64,000 nt of DNA, taken from the NCBI RefSeq assembly GCF_018966525.1, contig NZ_CP076607.1, positions 4,588,001-4,652,000 on the forward strand, in the 5' to 3' direction. The position numbers and the translations under genes are program-made. Shown piece by piece: positions 34,018 to 43,161 of the stretch. Origin of the DNA: Paenibacillus sophorae. Lineage in GTDB: Bacteria > Bacillota > Bacilli > Paenibacillales > Paenibacillaceae. Positions within the stretch are counted from its first letter, which is position 1, and each line of letters begins with the position of its first letter. The notes under the pieces are model-generated. The model did not search any database. It saw nothing but the letters and a program-made list of their open reading frames with translations, and had not been told where the DNA came from.

Positions 34018-35340
34018 CTATTCATCGTCGGATTTGCGCCGTGTAAAGATTCGGATCGGCGTCCCCTCAAAATTAAACGCACCGCGGATTTTATTCTCCA
34101 GGTAACGTTCATAGGAGAAGTGCATCAGCGAAGGATCGTTGACGAATACCACAATTGTCGGCGGTTTCACGGCCACCTGTGTCACATAATTGATGCGCAG
34201 ACGGCGTCCCTTATCGGTCGGCGGCGGATTGATCGCAACGGCATCCGAGACGACATCGTTGAGAAGATGGGTCGCAATGCGCAGCGAATGCTGCTGCGCG
34301 ACATGCTGCACAATGGGCAGTAGCTTATGCAAGCGCTGTTTCGTTAGCGCGGACAGAAAGACAACCGGCGCATAGGTCATGAACAAGAAATGGTCGCGGA
34401 TCTTGTTCTCGAAGTGCTGCATCGTCTTATCGTCCTTCTCGACGGCATCCCACTTATTAACCACGAACATCGATGCCTTGCCGGCATCATGCGCATAACC
34501 GGCGATATGCTTATCCTGATCGATGATGCCCTCCTCGCCGTTAATAACGACGAGCACGACATCCGCTCGTTCAATGGCCCGCATGGCGCGCATGACGCTG
34601 TATTTCTCGGTCGTTTCATACACTTTTCCACGCTTTCGCATACCAGCGGTGTCGATCAGCACATAGCGCTGTCCGTCACGTTCAAATGGCGTATCGATTG
34701 CATCACGTGTTGTTCCCGCAACATCACTGACAATAACGCGCTCCTCGCCGAGAATCGCATTGACCAAGGACGACTTGCCCACATTGGGGCGCCCGATCAG
34801 CGCAACGCGGATCACATCCTCGTCATATTCCTCGTCCTGCGGCTCCGGAAGCCGCTCCGTAACCTCATCCAGCAGGTCGCCGATTCCGGTGCCGTGGCTG
34901 CCGGAGATACCGATCGGATCTCCGAATCCCAGGCTGTAGAATTCATAGATATCCTCGGCCCGCTTCATATTGTCCACTTTGTTGATTGCGAGTACGACCG
35001 GCTTGCCTGACCGGAACAGCAGCTGAGCCACTTCTTCGTCCGCATTGGTCAGTCCGCTCTTCGCCTCACACATAAATACGATAAGATCCGCTTCCTCAAT
35101 CGCCAGCTCCGCCTGAATACGGATGGATTTCAGAATCATATCCTCGCCATCGATCTCGATACCGCCCGTATCAATTACACTGAATGCCTTGCCGTTCCAT
35201 TCCGATACGCCGTATATCCGGTCGCGAGTGATTCCGGGTTTATCCTCTACAATAGCCAGCCGATCACCGATCAACCGGTTAAAAATGGTTGATTTCCCTA
35301 CATTGGGCCTTCCTACGATGGCCACAACGGGTCTTGCCAT
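34018..35340 (-). CDS. der: Ribosome biogenesis GTPase Der (EngA)
   Basis: An essential double GTPase for 50S subunit maturation, 440 residues. Two G domains each start with GRPNVGKS (near residues 9 and 185) and carry DTAG/DTGG and NKVD/NKWD motifs. A C-terminal KH-like domain follows. CAGGAGG precedes the ATG. The order der-plsY-gpsA resembles the der-gpsA pair of B. subtilis with plsY between. Confidence 0.97.
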   Translation of the reverse strand: MARPVVAIVGRPNVGKSTIFNRLIGDRLAIVEDKPGITRDRIYGVSEWNGKAFSVIDTGGIEIDGEDMILKSIRIQAELAIEEADLIVFMCEAKSGLTNADEEVAQLLFRSGKPVVLAINKVDNMKRAEDIYEFYSLGFGDPIGISGSHGTGIGDLLDEVTERLPEPQDEEYDEDVIRVALIGRPNVGKSSLVNAILGEERVIVSDVAGTTRDAIDTPFERDGQRYVLIDTAGMRKRGKVYETTEKYSVMRAMRAIERADVVLVVINGEEGIIDQDKHIAGYAHDAGKASMFVVNKWDAVEKDDKTMQHFENKIRDHFLFMTYAPVVFLSALTKQRLHKLLPIVQHVAQQHSLRIATHLLNDVVSDAVAINPPPTDKGRRLRINYVTQVAVKPPTIVVFVNDPSLMHFSYERYLENKIRGAFNFEGTPIRIFTRRKSDDE

Positions 35341-35410
35341 GTTTCATTCCTCCTGTCTGCCTTACGTTTCCCATCATAGCAAAAAAGCCTTCGCTTGGCT
35401 AACGCCTAAA

Positions 35411-35450
35411 AACACAATCGGCGAACCCTCAAATAAAAGGGTTCGCCGAT
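35411..35450 (-). terminator. Terminator after the S1-domain protein gene
   Basis: A 13-pair perfect stem (ATCGGCGAACCCT with AGGGTTCGCCGAT) with an eight-base loop; a moderate T run (TGTGTTTTT) follows on the minus strand. It separates the S1-domain gene from der. Confidence 0.8.
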
Positions 35451-35483
35451 AAGTATACCCATTATGTCAGACAAAAAAAGGTA

Positions 35484-36764
35484 TTATTTCCCCTTGAATT
35501 TGTCCAGCTTGTCGCCGAAACGTTCGGCCAGTGTAAAGCTGAGTCCTTGGTTGCTAAGCGAAACATTGGGGTTGTCGAGCACTTCTTTAGGAGCCCGGTC
35601 TCTGCTTCTTTCCGGCTTGGCAGTAGGTGCCGGAGCTTCTTCCGTTTCCTTGATGCTTAAGGACACGCGCTTCTCGGATGGATTGAAATCCAGAACCTTG
35701 ACTTGAACTTCTTGTCCTTCCTTAAGCACTTCATGCGGTGTGCCGATATGCTTATGGGAAATTTGCGAAATATGCACAAGACCTTCTACGCCAGGGAACA
35801 GCTCAACGAACGCGCCAAAGTTGACAAGACGTTTTACTTCGCCTGTTACCACATCGCCGATATGGATTTTGTCGGCAGCCGTATCCCAAGGACCCGGCAT
35901 TGCCGCTTTGATGCTCAAGCTGATTTTGCCTTTTTCCGGATCGACTTTCAGCACTTTCACACGTACCTTGTCACCTTCGGAAATCACATCGGAAGGCTTG
36001 TCGACATGGCTCCAAGCGATTTCGGAGACGTGAACGAGTCCATCAACGCCACCTACATCAACAAACGCGCCAAATTGGGTCAGACGCTGTACCGTACCTT
36101 CGATGATTTGGCCTTCGGAGAGCTCGGACATAATTCTTTGCTTGTTAGCTTCGAATTCCTCTTCGAGCACTTCCTTGGCGGAAAGAATAACCTTTCCGTT
36201 CTCACGGTCAAGCTCTTTCACTTTTACGCGCAGCGTACGTCCTTTGTAATCGCTGAAATCTTCAACGAAATGACGCTCAACCATAGAAGCAGGGATAAAT
36301 CCGCGGGCACCCACGTCGGCAACCAGACCGCCTTTGACAACGTCAGCCACAGTGACTTCGAAAGGTTCTTGGGAATTGTAGTATTTCTCCAGATCGTCCC
36401 AGGATTTCTCGCTGTCCACAGCGCGTTTGGAAAGAACAAGGCTTTCCTTGTTGTCATTGATGCTGACAACCTTGCACTCTACTTCTTGTCCGACCTCAAC
36501 TGCCGAAGCGGCATTGTCGAGTTGAACGGAGGACAATTCGCGAATCGGAATGACGCCGTCATATTTATATCCAATGCTCACATAAGCTTGGTTATCTTCG
36601 ATTTTGACGATCGTTCCTTTCACGGTGTCGCCTTTTTTCAAGGAAATGATTTGCTCCAGCTCATCCTGGCTTGCGATTTCCTCTTGATTGCTAACAGCGG
36701 AATCTACCGCCTCTACGGATTCGTTGTTCTCCGCAGCTTCCTGATTTCTTATTTCTTCAGACAT
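35484..36764 (-). CDS. rpsA: S1 RNA-binding domain protein (ribosomal protein S1 homologue, YpfD)
   Basis: Four S1 OB-fold repeats span 426 residues, beginning near residues 43, 128, 212 and 297. Repeats 3 and 4 contain QFGAFVDVGGVDGLVHVSEIAW and NFGAFVELFPGVEGLVHISQ. The N-terminus is acidic. Firmicute versions have four rather than six repeats and their ribosomal role is debated, so the annotation as S1 is by homology. A GAGGAGGG site precedes the ATG. Confidence 0.93.
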   Translation of the reverse strand: MSEEIRNQEAAENNESVEAVDSAVSNQEEIASQDELEQIISLKKGDTVKGTIVKIEDNQAYVSIGYKYDGVIPIRELSSVQLDNAASAVEVGQEVECKVVSINDNKESLVLSKRAVDSEKSWDDLEKYYNSQEPFEVTVADVVKGGLVADVGARGFIPASMVERHFVEDFSDYKGRTLRVKVKELDRENGKVILSAKEVLEEEFEANKQRIMSELSEGQIIEGTVQRLTQFGAFVDVGGVDGLVHVSEIAWSHVDKPSDVISEGDKVRVKVLKVDPEKGKISLSIKAAMPGPWDTAADKIHIGDVVTGEVKRLVNFGAFVELFPGVEGLVHISQISHKHIGTPHEVLKEGQEVQVKVLDFNPSEKRVSLSIKETEEAPAPTAKPERSRDRAPKEVLDNPNVSLSNQGLSFTLAERFGDKLDKFKGK

Positions 36765-36902
36765 GTGATTACCCTCCTCGATTCAAAACCCCATTTATTT
36801 AAACCCGCACTAGAGCAGGGTTCAAAACATACATCTTTAACGAATGCCCCGCTATAGATGTTACTATCCTATTATGTTCCAAATAATAACGGCTATGCCG
36901 CT

Positions 36903-37490
36903 TTATTTTCCGCTTGGCTTGCCGGTTTCCAGCATCTCGCGAATCCGTGCCATAATTAGATTGGTAACCGCTTCAGCCGAATCGCTGCCGCCTGCGGCAT
37001 ATTCGCTCAGATCAATCGGAGCGCCGTAAACGACGACCATCCGGCGAAAAGGCTTGTAGTGGCCGATTATCCCCGCTGGAACAACTGCCGCGCCGCTGCG
37101 GAGAGCAAAGGTTGCCGCTCCTTTTTTCGCAATCCCGACATCGCTGTTCCGTGTTCCTTCCGGGAAAATGCCCATTACCTGCCCGCTTCGGAGCAAATTA
37201 AGCGCCGTTTTAATGGATTCTTTGCTTACACCGCCGCGTTTAACCGGAAAAGCGCCCAGCTGTCTGACTAGCCGGCCGAGAACAGGAACCTTGAACAGCT
37301 CAGCCTTCGCCATATAGTTCACTTTGCGCTCCAGCTTGATGCCCATAGTAAAAGGATCAAGATTGCTGGTGTGGTTGCCGCATAGCAGCACTCCGCCCTC
37401 TTTCGGAATATTTTCAATTCCCACCGTCTTTAGCGGAAACAGAACGGAATAAATCAAGCGAAGCAATCCTCGGCAAATGACATAAATCAT
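36903..37490 (-). CDS. plsC: 1-acyl-sn-glycerol-3-phosphate acyltransferase PlsC
   Basis: Adds the second acyl chain to form phosphatidic acid, 195 residues. The catalytic CGNHTSNLDP (HxxxxD) and substrate FPEGTRN motifs are present after an N-terminal membrane segment. Its ATG overlaps the cmk stop by one base (TAATG) with GGGGAG upstream, so the two are coupled. Confidence 0.95.
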   Translation of the reverse strand: MIYVICRGLLRLIYSVLFPLKTVGIENIPKEGGVLLCGNHTSNLDPFTMGIKLERKVNYMAKAELFKVPVLGRLVRQLGAFPVKRGGVSKESIKTALNLLRSGQVMGIFPEGTRNSDVGIAKKGAATFALRSGAAVVPAGIIGHYKPFRRMVVVYGAPIDLSEYAAGGSDSAEAVTNLIMARIREMLETGKPSGK

Positions 37491-38197
37491 TAATGATTTC
37501 TCTCCCCGCCAACATAAGATCTGCAGTGGGACACGATTGTCTCCACAACCTGTACGATATCCATCGACGTCGTATCGAGCAGAATGCTGTCATCCGCGCG
37601 CCGCAGCGGCGAAATTTCCCGACTCTGATCAAGAAGATCACGCTGCGCAATATCGTTTTCAAGCTGCTCCAGAGTCACCTGTTCCGCATCTTTCAGCTCT
37701 TTGTAGCGGCGGAGCGCCCGCTCCTCCACACTTGCCGTCATGAAAATTTTCACTTCGGCATCCGGCAGTACGGTTGTGCCGATATCGCGGCCGTCCATTA
37801 CGACCCCTTTGCCAAGCGCCATCTCGCGCTGCAGCTGACTCAGCCTTGTTCGGATGGACTCAATCTTGGCATACTGCGATACCATGCCACTGACCTGCAG
37901 ACTGCGGATATAAGGAGTCGCGTCTTCCCCGTTGATTATCACTTTCTGCACTTCTTCTCCGGGTACTAATTCAATCACCATATTTCGTACTGTTTGAAGC
38001 ACGTTATCATGATCTTCCGGCATAATGTCTTTGTGGATCATATACCAGGTCACTGCCCGGTACATGGCTCCCGTATCGACATAAATGTAAGAAAGCTTCT
38101 GTGCTACCATTCGGGCTACTGTACTCTTGCCTGCCCCGGCAGGTCCGTCGATGGCGACGTTAATTTTGTCAACGATATGTGTCCCCTGCCTAACCAA
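37490..38197 (-). CDS. cmk: Cytidylate kinase
   Basis: Phosphorylates CMP and dCMP, 235 residues. The P-loop is AIDGPAGAGKST, with VDTGAMYRAVTWY and MDGRDIGTTVLPDA for nucleotide binding. I choose the TTG at 38195-38197 as start because AGGAGG lies nine bases upstream and no ATG fits closer to the conserved VDKINVAIDG. The frame extends upstream without another ribosome site. Confidence 0.94.
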   Translation of the reverse strand: MVRQGTHIVDKINVAIDGPAGAGKSTVARMVAQKLSYIYVDTGAMYRAVTWYMIHKDIMPEDHDNVLQTVRNMVIELVPGEEVQKVIINGEDATPYIRSLQVSGMVSQYAKIESIRTRLSQLQREMALGKGVVMDGRDIGTTVLPDAEVKIFMTASVEERALRRYKELKDAEQVTLEQLENDIAQRDLLDQSREISPLRRADDSILLDTTSMDIVQVVETIVSHCRSYVGGERNH

Positions 38198-38302
38198 AGG
38201 GGCATTCCTCCTCAAAATAATGCCAAGACCGCGCTTGGCGGTTGTTCCACTTGACATACCGGAAAGCACGAACATAAATTCATACTTTCTGATATCTTCA
38301 AG

Positions 38303-38323
38303 AAAAAAGCAGGCATTGCCTGC
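38303..38323 (-). terminator. Terminator between the PilZ gene and cmk
   Basis: GCAGGC and GCCTGC with a three-base loop, followed by six T on the minus strand. The 38198-38471 gap holds no further feature that I can support. Confidence 0.75.
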
Positions 38324-38471
38324 GACTTATAAAATTATACCACAGTTTGTACGGCAGTGCAAAATCGCATAGACTCAAAATACAGCACACAAATCGGGAA
38401 ATGGCAGCAAATTTCAGCGTATTTTAGAACTCTTTGCGCGAATCCCGCGTGAAACTATAGCCTGACTCGCT

Positions 38472-39140
38472 TTAACGGTTGCGGAAATCAAACTGCCGCT
38501 CGAAGCAGAAGCGGATAATTTTCTGACGCTCGCCATCCATGATGTTCACGAACTTGAGCATGGCCAAACTCCGCCCGTTCTCCAGCTCTTTCATCCGTAC
38601 AACCTCGGCTTCAAAGTTAGCATGTTCGTTCGATCCGTTACGGTAAGGGATAAGGAGCCAGCACTCCAGCTGATCACCCAATTCAAGCGGAACGCTTACG
38701 TCTGTCCAGAACGAAGTTCCGCCGCCGCCGATATCTTCCGTGCGAACCAGGAAGCGAATGCCCGCCCCTGTTCTGACAGCCAGTTCCAGCTCTGCGCTGA
38801 CACGCAGGAAGCTTCGTCTTTGTATTTTTAGAATCTCATCCTTCGTAGGCTTATGCACACGCACCATTCGGATGACGTCTTCCTTGAAACCGAGCACATG
38901 CGTGTAAAAATAATTTTTGATTCCGCCCTCGCTCATAAAATAAACCGACAGCTCATCCCCGATATGCAGTTTCTTAAGTCGTCCGTTGCTTTCTTGAATC
39001 GGAATTTCAATCAGAAATGCTTCGTCTTCCAGTTCAGCTATTCTGGATCGGTATTCGACTTCCGCTTCGGAGGCGTCGCTGGATGCTACCTGGATGAACA
39101 GTTGGTCATTGATTTTGGGATACAAACATGTCACCGCCAT
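38472..39140 (-). CDS. PilZ-domain flagellar brake protein, YpfA/MotI-like
   Basis: A 222-residue protein with an N-terminal YcgR-type beta domain and a C-terminal PilZ domain. The cyclic-di-GMP arginine motif is QRRSFLRV (near 108). The second motif reads DIGGGGTSF, where the usual form is DxSxxG; glycine replaces serine. In B. subtilis the orthologue (YpfA) brakes the flagellar motor and lies between cmk and ypeB, as here. The ATG at 39138-39140 lacks a clear ribosome site. Confidence 0.85.
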   Translation of the reverse strand: MAVTCLYPKINDQLFIQVASSDASEAEVEYRSRIAELEDEAFLIEIPIQESNGRLKKLHIGDELSVYFMSEGGIKNYFYTHVLGFKEDVIRMVRVHKPTKDEILKIQRRSFLRVSAELELAVRTGAGIRFLVRTEDIGGGGTSFWTDVSVPLELGDQLECWLLIPYRNGSNEHANFEAEVVRMKELENGRSLAMLKFVNIMDGERQKIIRFCFERQFDFRNR

Positions 39141-39265
39141 TGAAATTAGTAAGATATTCTAATGGCGATTATACCATGTGTTGCGGCACCAGGGTGAGAA
39201 AATATTACAAAGGCGCTCCAGTACGAATTCTTGAAGGGGTGCCAGAGACTATAACCATTTATAAC

Positions 39266-39296
39266 GAAAAAAGGCTATCCGCAAGCGGACAGCCTT
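39266..39296 (-). terminator. Terminator of ypeB
   Basis: AAGGCTGTCCG pairs with CGGATAGCCTT (one mismatch and a wobble) around a short loop, followed by T on the minus strand, 33 bases past the ypeB stop. Confidence 0.75.
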
Positions 39297-39328
39297 CATT
39301 CGGCACCAAACGAAACTCTTCAAAATTG

Positions 39329-40681
39329 TTATTGTTTCTGGGCACCGGAAGCGGTCCGGATCTCCTCGACCGATTCTTCGATGCCAGAGTCCGCATTCAG
39401 ATAAATTCGGTACTGGGAGCCGTTAATCCGGCCGCCAAATTCATAAGTGAGCACTTTTTCACCGTCGTCATTCTCAATCAAGGCCTGTCGGTTGTAGATC
39501 TCCCGGAAATCCGGGTTTAGCTTTTTCCGCGCTTTGGCAATGCTCATTCCGGGCTTCGCAATTTCGCGGCTCGTCTGGTGCTCATTGACATAGTCACTGG
39601 ACTGAAAACCGGTGGTATCGCCGGTATCGAGGCCACAGCGCACCGTTATCTTTTCGGGATAGATCAGCACGCCGTTCTGCTTCGTCACAAATGTGAAATT
39701 ACCCATATTGCCGTAACGGTCCGCGCTGACGGGCGTCATATCCGGATATCCCTTGCGTTTCAGGAATTCGCCGGCCTTGACGGCCGCATCCTCCATCGAT
39801 ACCTTCGGGGCGCCAACCTCGCGGTTATTGTTATAAGAAATCAGCAGCCCGCCTTTTTTCGTAAAATCCATACTTACCGTTTCTTTCTCTCCGCTAACCG
39901 TCGCTGTGTACGTTTCCCATTCCGTACCTTTTCCGTTCTCGGTAACATGCACCTTGGCCCCGCTGCCAGGGTCTGCATACTTCAGCGCCTTCCGGTGGAT
40001 ATCATCCTGCGAGACGGGCGGACCATTCAGCTTTCTGACGGAACGTTTATCGTAGACGCTGGCCACGGATGGCCCCCAATCCAGCTCCGGATAGGCGCTC
40101 ACCCTTTTATCAACTGTTTTGAAACCGTCGATAATCGTGTTGTCCTCGGCTTTTTTCTCCGTTGCCAGAGCTGACTCGACGTCCATCCACCGCAGATGAT
40201 TCGTAATGACTTTGTTCTGCACATCCTGAAGATCCTTCGATATCTCGCCGGAGTTTTTATATAAAGCCATCAAGTTTTTCATTTCGCCATCGGTCAAAGG
40301 CTTAGTAGTGTAGTCGCGCACCGCCGCCTTGTATGAGAAGTTGGAAATCTTGGAAAGGAACTCCTCCGTCTTGCTGAAAGGCAGCAGTGTCAGCGGTAGC
40401 TGGTTGATCTCGTTTTGCGCCTCGCTGGTTATTCGCCACACATTCGTGAGGAACTTGCGATGCATCCCATCGGAGGTCGAGCTGACGGCAAGGACATTGC
40501 CCAATTCGCCATGCAGCCGCTCTACATGATAGGACAGATCGTGGAAGGATCGCTGGTATTGGTTCTCCGCTTTCAGCAGAACCGCGTTTTTCTCTTGATT
40601 CTCCTGATAGCCCCATACAAGCGCCCCGATGAGCAAGATCAAAGTCAACGGGAATAAAACGGCACTCATTCTTTTATACAT
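39329..40681 (-). CDS. ypeB: Germination protein YpeB
   Basis: A 450-residue spore protein with an N-terminal membrane anchor (residues 8-24), a long helical stretch to about 200, and three PepSY-like repeats behind it (for example DAAVKAGEFLKRKGYPDM and SIAKARKKLNPDFREI). In B. subtilis it stabilises the cortex-lytic enzyme SleB and is co-transcribed with it. Here the gene directly upstream is not sleB. Confidence 0.93.
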   Translation of the reverse strand: MYKRMSAVLFPLTLILLIGALVWGYQENQEKNAVLLKAENQYQRSFHDLSYHVERLHGELGNVLAVSSTSDGMHRKFLTNVWRITSEAQNEINQLPLTLLPFSKTEEFLSKISNFSYKAAVRDYTTKPLTDGEMKNLMALYKNSGEISKDLQDVQNKVITNHLRWMDVESALATEKKAEDNTIIDGFKTVDKRVSAYPELDWGPSVASVYDKRSVRKLNGPPVSQDDIHRKALKYADPGSGAKVHVTENGKGTEWETYTATVSGEKETVSMDFTKKGGLLISYNNNREVGAPKVSMEDAAVKAGEFLKRKGYPDMTPVSADRYGNMGNFTFVTKQNGVLIYPEKITVRCGLDTGDTTGFQSSDYVNEHQTSREIAKPGMSIAKARKKLNPDFREIYNRQALIENDDGEKVLTYEFGGRINGSQYRIYLNADSGIEESVEEIRTASGAQKQ

Positions 40682-40790
40682 ATGGCTTGAAGACTCCCTT
40701 CTGGTAGCTTATTGCCGTTAGTTTGACTAAAGTAAGGAGGTCTTATGCACCATCCGCATAGAGAATCGGTATAGGAACTGTACACGAACG

Positions 40791-40822
40791 AAAAAAGAGC
40801 AATGCCTTATTAGGCCTGCTCT
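40791..40822 (-). terminator. Terminator overlapping the end of the zinc-ribbon gene
   Basis: AGAGCA and TGCTCT flank an inner GCCT/AGGC pairing, with six T on the minus strand. The left arm includes the final codons of the gene. Confidence 0.7.
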
Positions 40823-40956
40823 TCAACCAGAAATCCTTCGGTGCAGTTGCACAGACATTGCTTGAATCCCGTCTGGATAATGCCATGATATTTTATGCCG
40901 CGCAGAATATAGCTTTCACCGCACTGCTTGCACACGATTCGCACCTTTACACGCAA
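40810..40956 (-). CDS. Small zinc-ribbon-like protein
   Basis: A 48-residue protein from a TTG at 40954-40956, which has GAGGTG seven bases upstream. It shows VCKQCGESY and, 20 residues on, FKQCLCNCTEG, so four cysteines in CxxC/CxC pairs could bind zinc. The first 22 codons of the open frame lie upstream of the ribosome site. It sits between prsW and ypeB, where B. subtilis has sleB. The function is unknown. Confidence 0.6.
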   Translation of the reverse strand: MRVKVRIVCKQCGESYILRGIKYHGIIQTGFKQCLCNCTEGFLVEEQA

Positions 40957-41027
40957 AAAAAGACACCTCGCTTTACAGTGTAATTTTCTCTGTGGAAAAT
41001 CTACCCGTAACAGTGTCTCCATCTGCT

Positions 41028-41723
41028 CTACAGATTAACCTCTTCCTCCCGTTTCAGCAGGCGAAAAGGCGAAAGGTTATTGGCCCGCGCCACCTTGATC
41101 ATGCCTCCATACCATAGGAAGGCCATCAACGGAACGATATACCAAATCCAATAGTTTGGCGTTGTGTTCAGAATAAAGTCGTAAATTCCGTGCCAGATCC
41201 AAGGAAGGAGCAGCGATACGGCCAGGATGCCCCGCCTTCTGACCCCGTTCGAGAATTTGGCTCTGCCAAGGTGATACCCCATTACAACACCGAACATGGC
41301 ATGCCCCGATACCGGAAGAAGCGCTCGAAGAAACATGGAGCCAAGCGAAGCATGGCTGTACCAGGCGTACATCACATTCTCAATCGTCGCAAAACCGAGC
41401 GAAATCGCCACAGCATAGAGTATACCGTCATACGGTTCGTCGAACTCAGTATGATTGTAGATGATGTGATACATCACAAACCATTTCAAGCACTCTTCCA
41501 CTCCGGCGGAGATCAGAAATGATTCCGTGTAAGGACCGGCTTCCAGCCCCAGCGTCAGTCCCCTCTGAATAATCATGACCGGGAAGACAATCAGCAGGCC
41601 CAGCAAAAAAACTTTAAGCACCATATGGAGCGGCTCCTGGTCATACTTGTCCTTCAGGTAAAAATAAATCAGCAGAGCAAGCCCCGGTGCCACTGCCGAC
41701 GAAACCACCGATAACAAAAGCAC
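41028..41723 (-). CDS. prsW: PrsW-family intramembrane protease
   Basis: A 231-residue polytopic membrane protein with the family residues EECLKWF, GFATIEN and HAMFGVVMG. In B. subtilis PrsW makes the first cut in anti-sigma RsiW. An ECF sigma/anti-sigma pair lies at 5.8-7.0 kb, a possible but unproven target. The GTG at 41721-41723 is the start because GGGGAGG lies 8 bases upstream. Confidence 0.9.
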   Translation of the reverse strand: MLLLSVVSSAVAPGLALLIYFYLKDKYDQEPLHMVLKVFLLGLLIVFPVMIIQRGLTLGLEAGPYTESFLISAGVEECLKWFVMYHIIYNHTEFDEPYDGILYAVAISLGFATIENVMYAWYSHASLGSMFLRALLPVSGHAMFGVVMGYHLGRAKFSNGVRRRGILAVSLLLPWIWHGIYDFILNTTPNYWIWYIVPLMAFLWYGGMIKVARANNLSPFRLLKREEEVNL

Positions 41724-41749
41724 CGAACGTACCTCCCCGCTTGTCAAAA

Positions 41750-41799
41750 TAAAAGAACAGCCGGCCTATCCCCTATGTAACAGGCAGGACCAGCCGGCG
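41750..41799 (-). terminator. Probable terminator of mecA
   Basis: Two GCCGGC palindromes 27 bases apart can pair; TTCTTTTATTTT follows on the minus strand. Confidence 0.45.
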
Positions 41800-41846
41800 T
41801 TGTCGTAAAATAGGTAAAGGGCCACCGAAGATCCACCCCTTCCTCA

Positions 41847-42458
41847 TTATTCCTGGCGTTTGAAAAAGGCGCAAAGCTGCTGAACGGCATTCTCCGCCAT
41901 AACCGTCTTGCCGTATTCGTCAAGCACCGCCTCGGTCACCGGAGATGAATCCCCGAATTCCGCGAGTACAGCCACAAGAGCCGACAGTGCGGGTTCCTCG
42001 AATTCTTTCGGATCGAAATAGAGGTACCATTTATCCTGATAAGAGTACAGCTTGCCTGCGGAAGTAATATTGCCAATGAGCACATGCGCCGCTTCAACCA
42101 CGACTTCAAAATCACGGAAAGCGTAGACAATGGAGTCCGCTTGTTCAAGAGTGACTTCCATTTCGTAAATCTCATCTGGCAATTCTTCTTCCCCTGACGC
42201 CCCGTACTGATGATCGTATTTGCCCCGGGTGACGATGACGACCATGCCTTGTGCGGGCAGAGCGAACACTTCCACGGCAAGAGGACCGGTAGCGTCAAAT
42301 CCGAGTTCGTTATATGCCTGGTCCATCATTTCCGTAAAAAGGTCATGAACTTTGGGGACTTCCTGCCACATGTCTTCCTTCTGGATTCCCCGCTCGCTCA
42401 GGTCGTCAAAAGTGAGGAAAATCCGTATCTTATCTTGACTTAAACGTTCTATTCTCAT
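41847..42458 (-). CDS. mecA: Adaptor protein MecA
   Basis: An adaptor that brings substrates to the ClpC ATPase, 203 residues. It has the N-terminal MRIERLSQDKIRIFLTFDDL domain and a C-terminal domain with FEVVVEAAHVL and GKLYSYQDKWYLYF. AAAGGAGG precedes the ATG by 9 bases; the upstream open frame has no ribosome site. The position, near a phosphoesterase and a CPBP protease, resembles that of the Bacillus paralogue YpbH. Confidence 0.93.
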   Translation of the reverse strand: MRIERLSQDKIRIFLTFDDLSERGIQKEDMWQEVPKVHDLFTEMMDQAYNELGFDATGPLAVEVFALPAQGMVVIVTRGKYDHQYGASGEEELPDEIYEMEVTLEQADSIVYAFRDFEVVVEAAHVLIGNITSAGKLYSYQDKWYLYFDPKEFEEPALSALVAVLAEFGDSSPVTEAVLDEYGKTVMAENAVQQLCAFFKRQE

Positions 42459-42653
42459 GACAGGATCCTCCTTTTGAAAACTCAGGTTTATTATAGTGTA
42501 TGATGAGTCCCGAGTAATGAGCCAAAAATGGTTGCTATCGTAATTGATATGTATGTATGTTACCATTTTGCCGCGATAAATGCACGTAAATATATTATAA
42601 ACGGGAAACCCTATTTTTTCAAAAGAGCAGTTGATACCGCTGCTTCCTATACG

Positions 42654-42699
42654 AAAAAAAGAATCATTCTGGAGAAAAGAAGATCTCCAAAATGATTCT
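42654..42699 (-). terminator. Terminator of the small membrane protein gene
   Basis: AGAATCATT pairs with AATGATTCT, with an inner TGGAG/CTCCA stem, and seven T follow on the minus strand. Confidence 0.85.
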
Positions 42700-42716
42700 G
42701 TCGGCCTCTGCTGCGG

Positions 42717-43067
42717 TTACAAGCCCGGGATGGCTGTATGTGTTTCTTTGAGGATCTTTTCCACGTCGTGTTTGACTTCGGGATTGCTGCGGATAAAATC
42801 CTTAAGCATGCTCAGGTTTGCTTCCTTGGAACGGACAGGCGAAGCCCCCTTATGTCCCTCTGATCCCAAGCTTTCCGTTTGGGACGGCTGCTGATTTGCG
42901 GAAGTGCTGCCGAAGCCTGCAGTCGCCATGTTGATGATTTTATTTTTGGCTTTTTCGGCGGCCCCGGATTGCCCCAGCATGGGAGTAAACATGTTCCGCT
43001 TTTTGGACATGAACATACTGGCGGCGGCACCCAACATCACTCCGTAAAAAAATGACGAAGTCTTCAC
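42717..43067 (-). CDS. Small membrane-anchored protein, unknown
   Basis: A 116-residue protein from the GTG at 43065-43067, with AAGGAGG seven bases upstream. There is one N-terminal membrane segment (SFFYGVMLGAAASMFMS) followed by a basic stretch and a low-complexity linker rich in S, Q and G, then a helical tail. This resembles YtxH-like small envelope proteins in outline only. It is divergent from the deacetylase gene. Confidence 0.65.
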   Translation of the reverse strand: MKTSSFFYGVMLGAAASMFMSKKRNMFTPMLGQSGAAEKAKNKIINMATAGFGSTSANQQPSQTESLGSEGHKGASPVRSKEANLSMLKDFIRSNPEVKHDVEKILKETHTAIPGL

Positions 43068-43161
43068 ATTTATTACCTCCTTGTATGATAAAATCATCTC
43101 TAGTGTTCGCAGAAGATTTCCGCCTCATACAGCTTAATCACAGGAAAGCGAGTTGAAATAA

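Noticed and set aside
33388..34323. Plus-strand frames across plsY and der
   Set aside because: They are antisense to two well-identified genes and show no domain.
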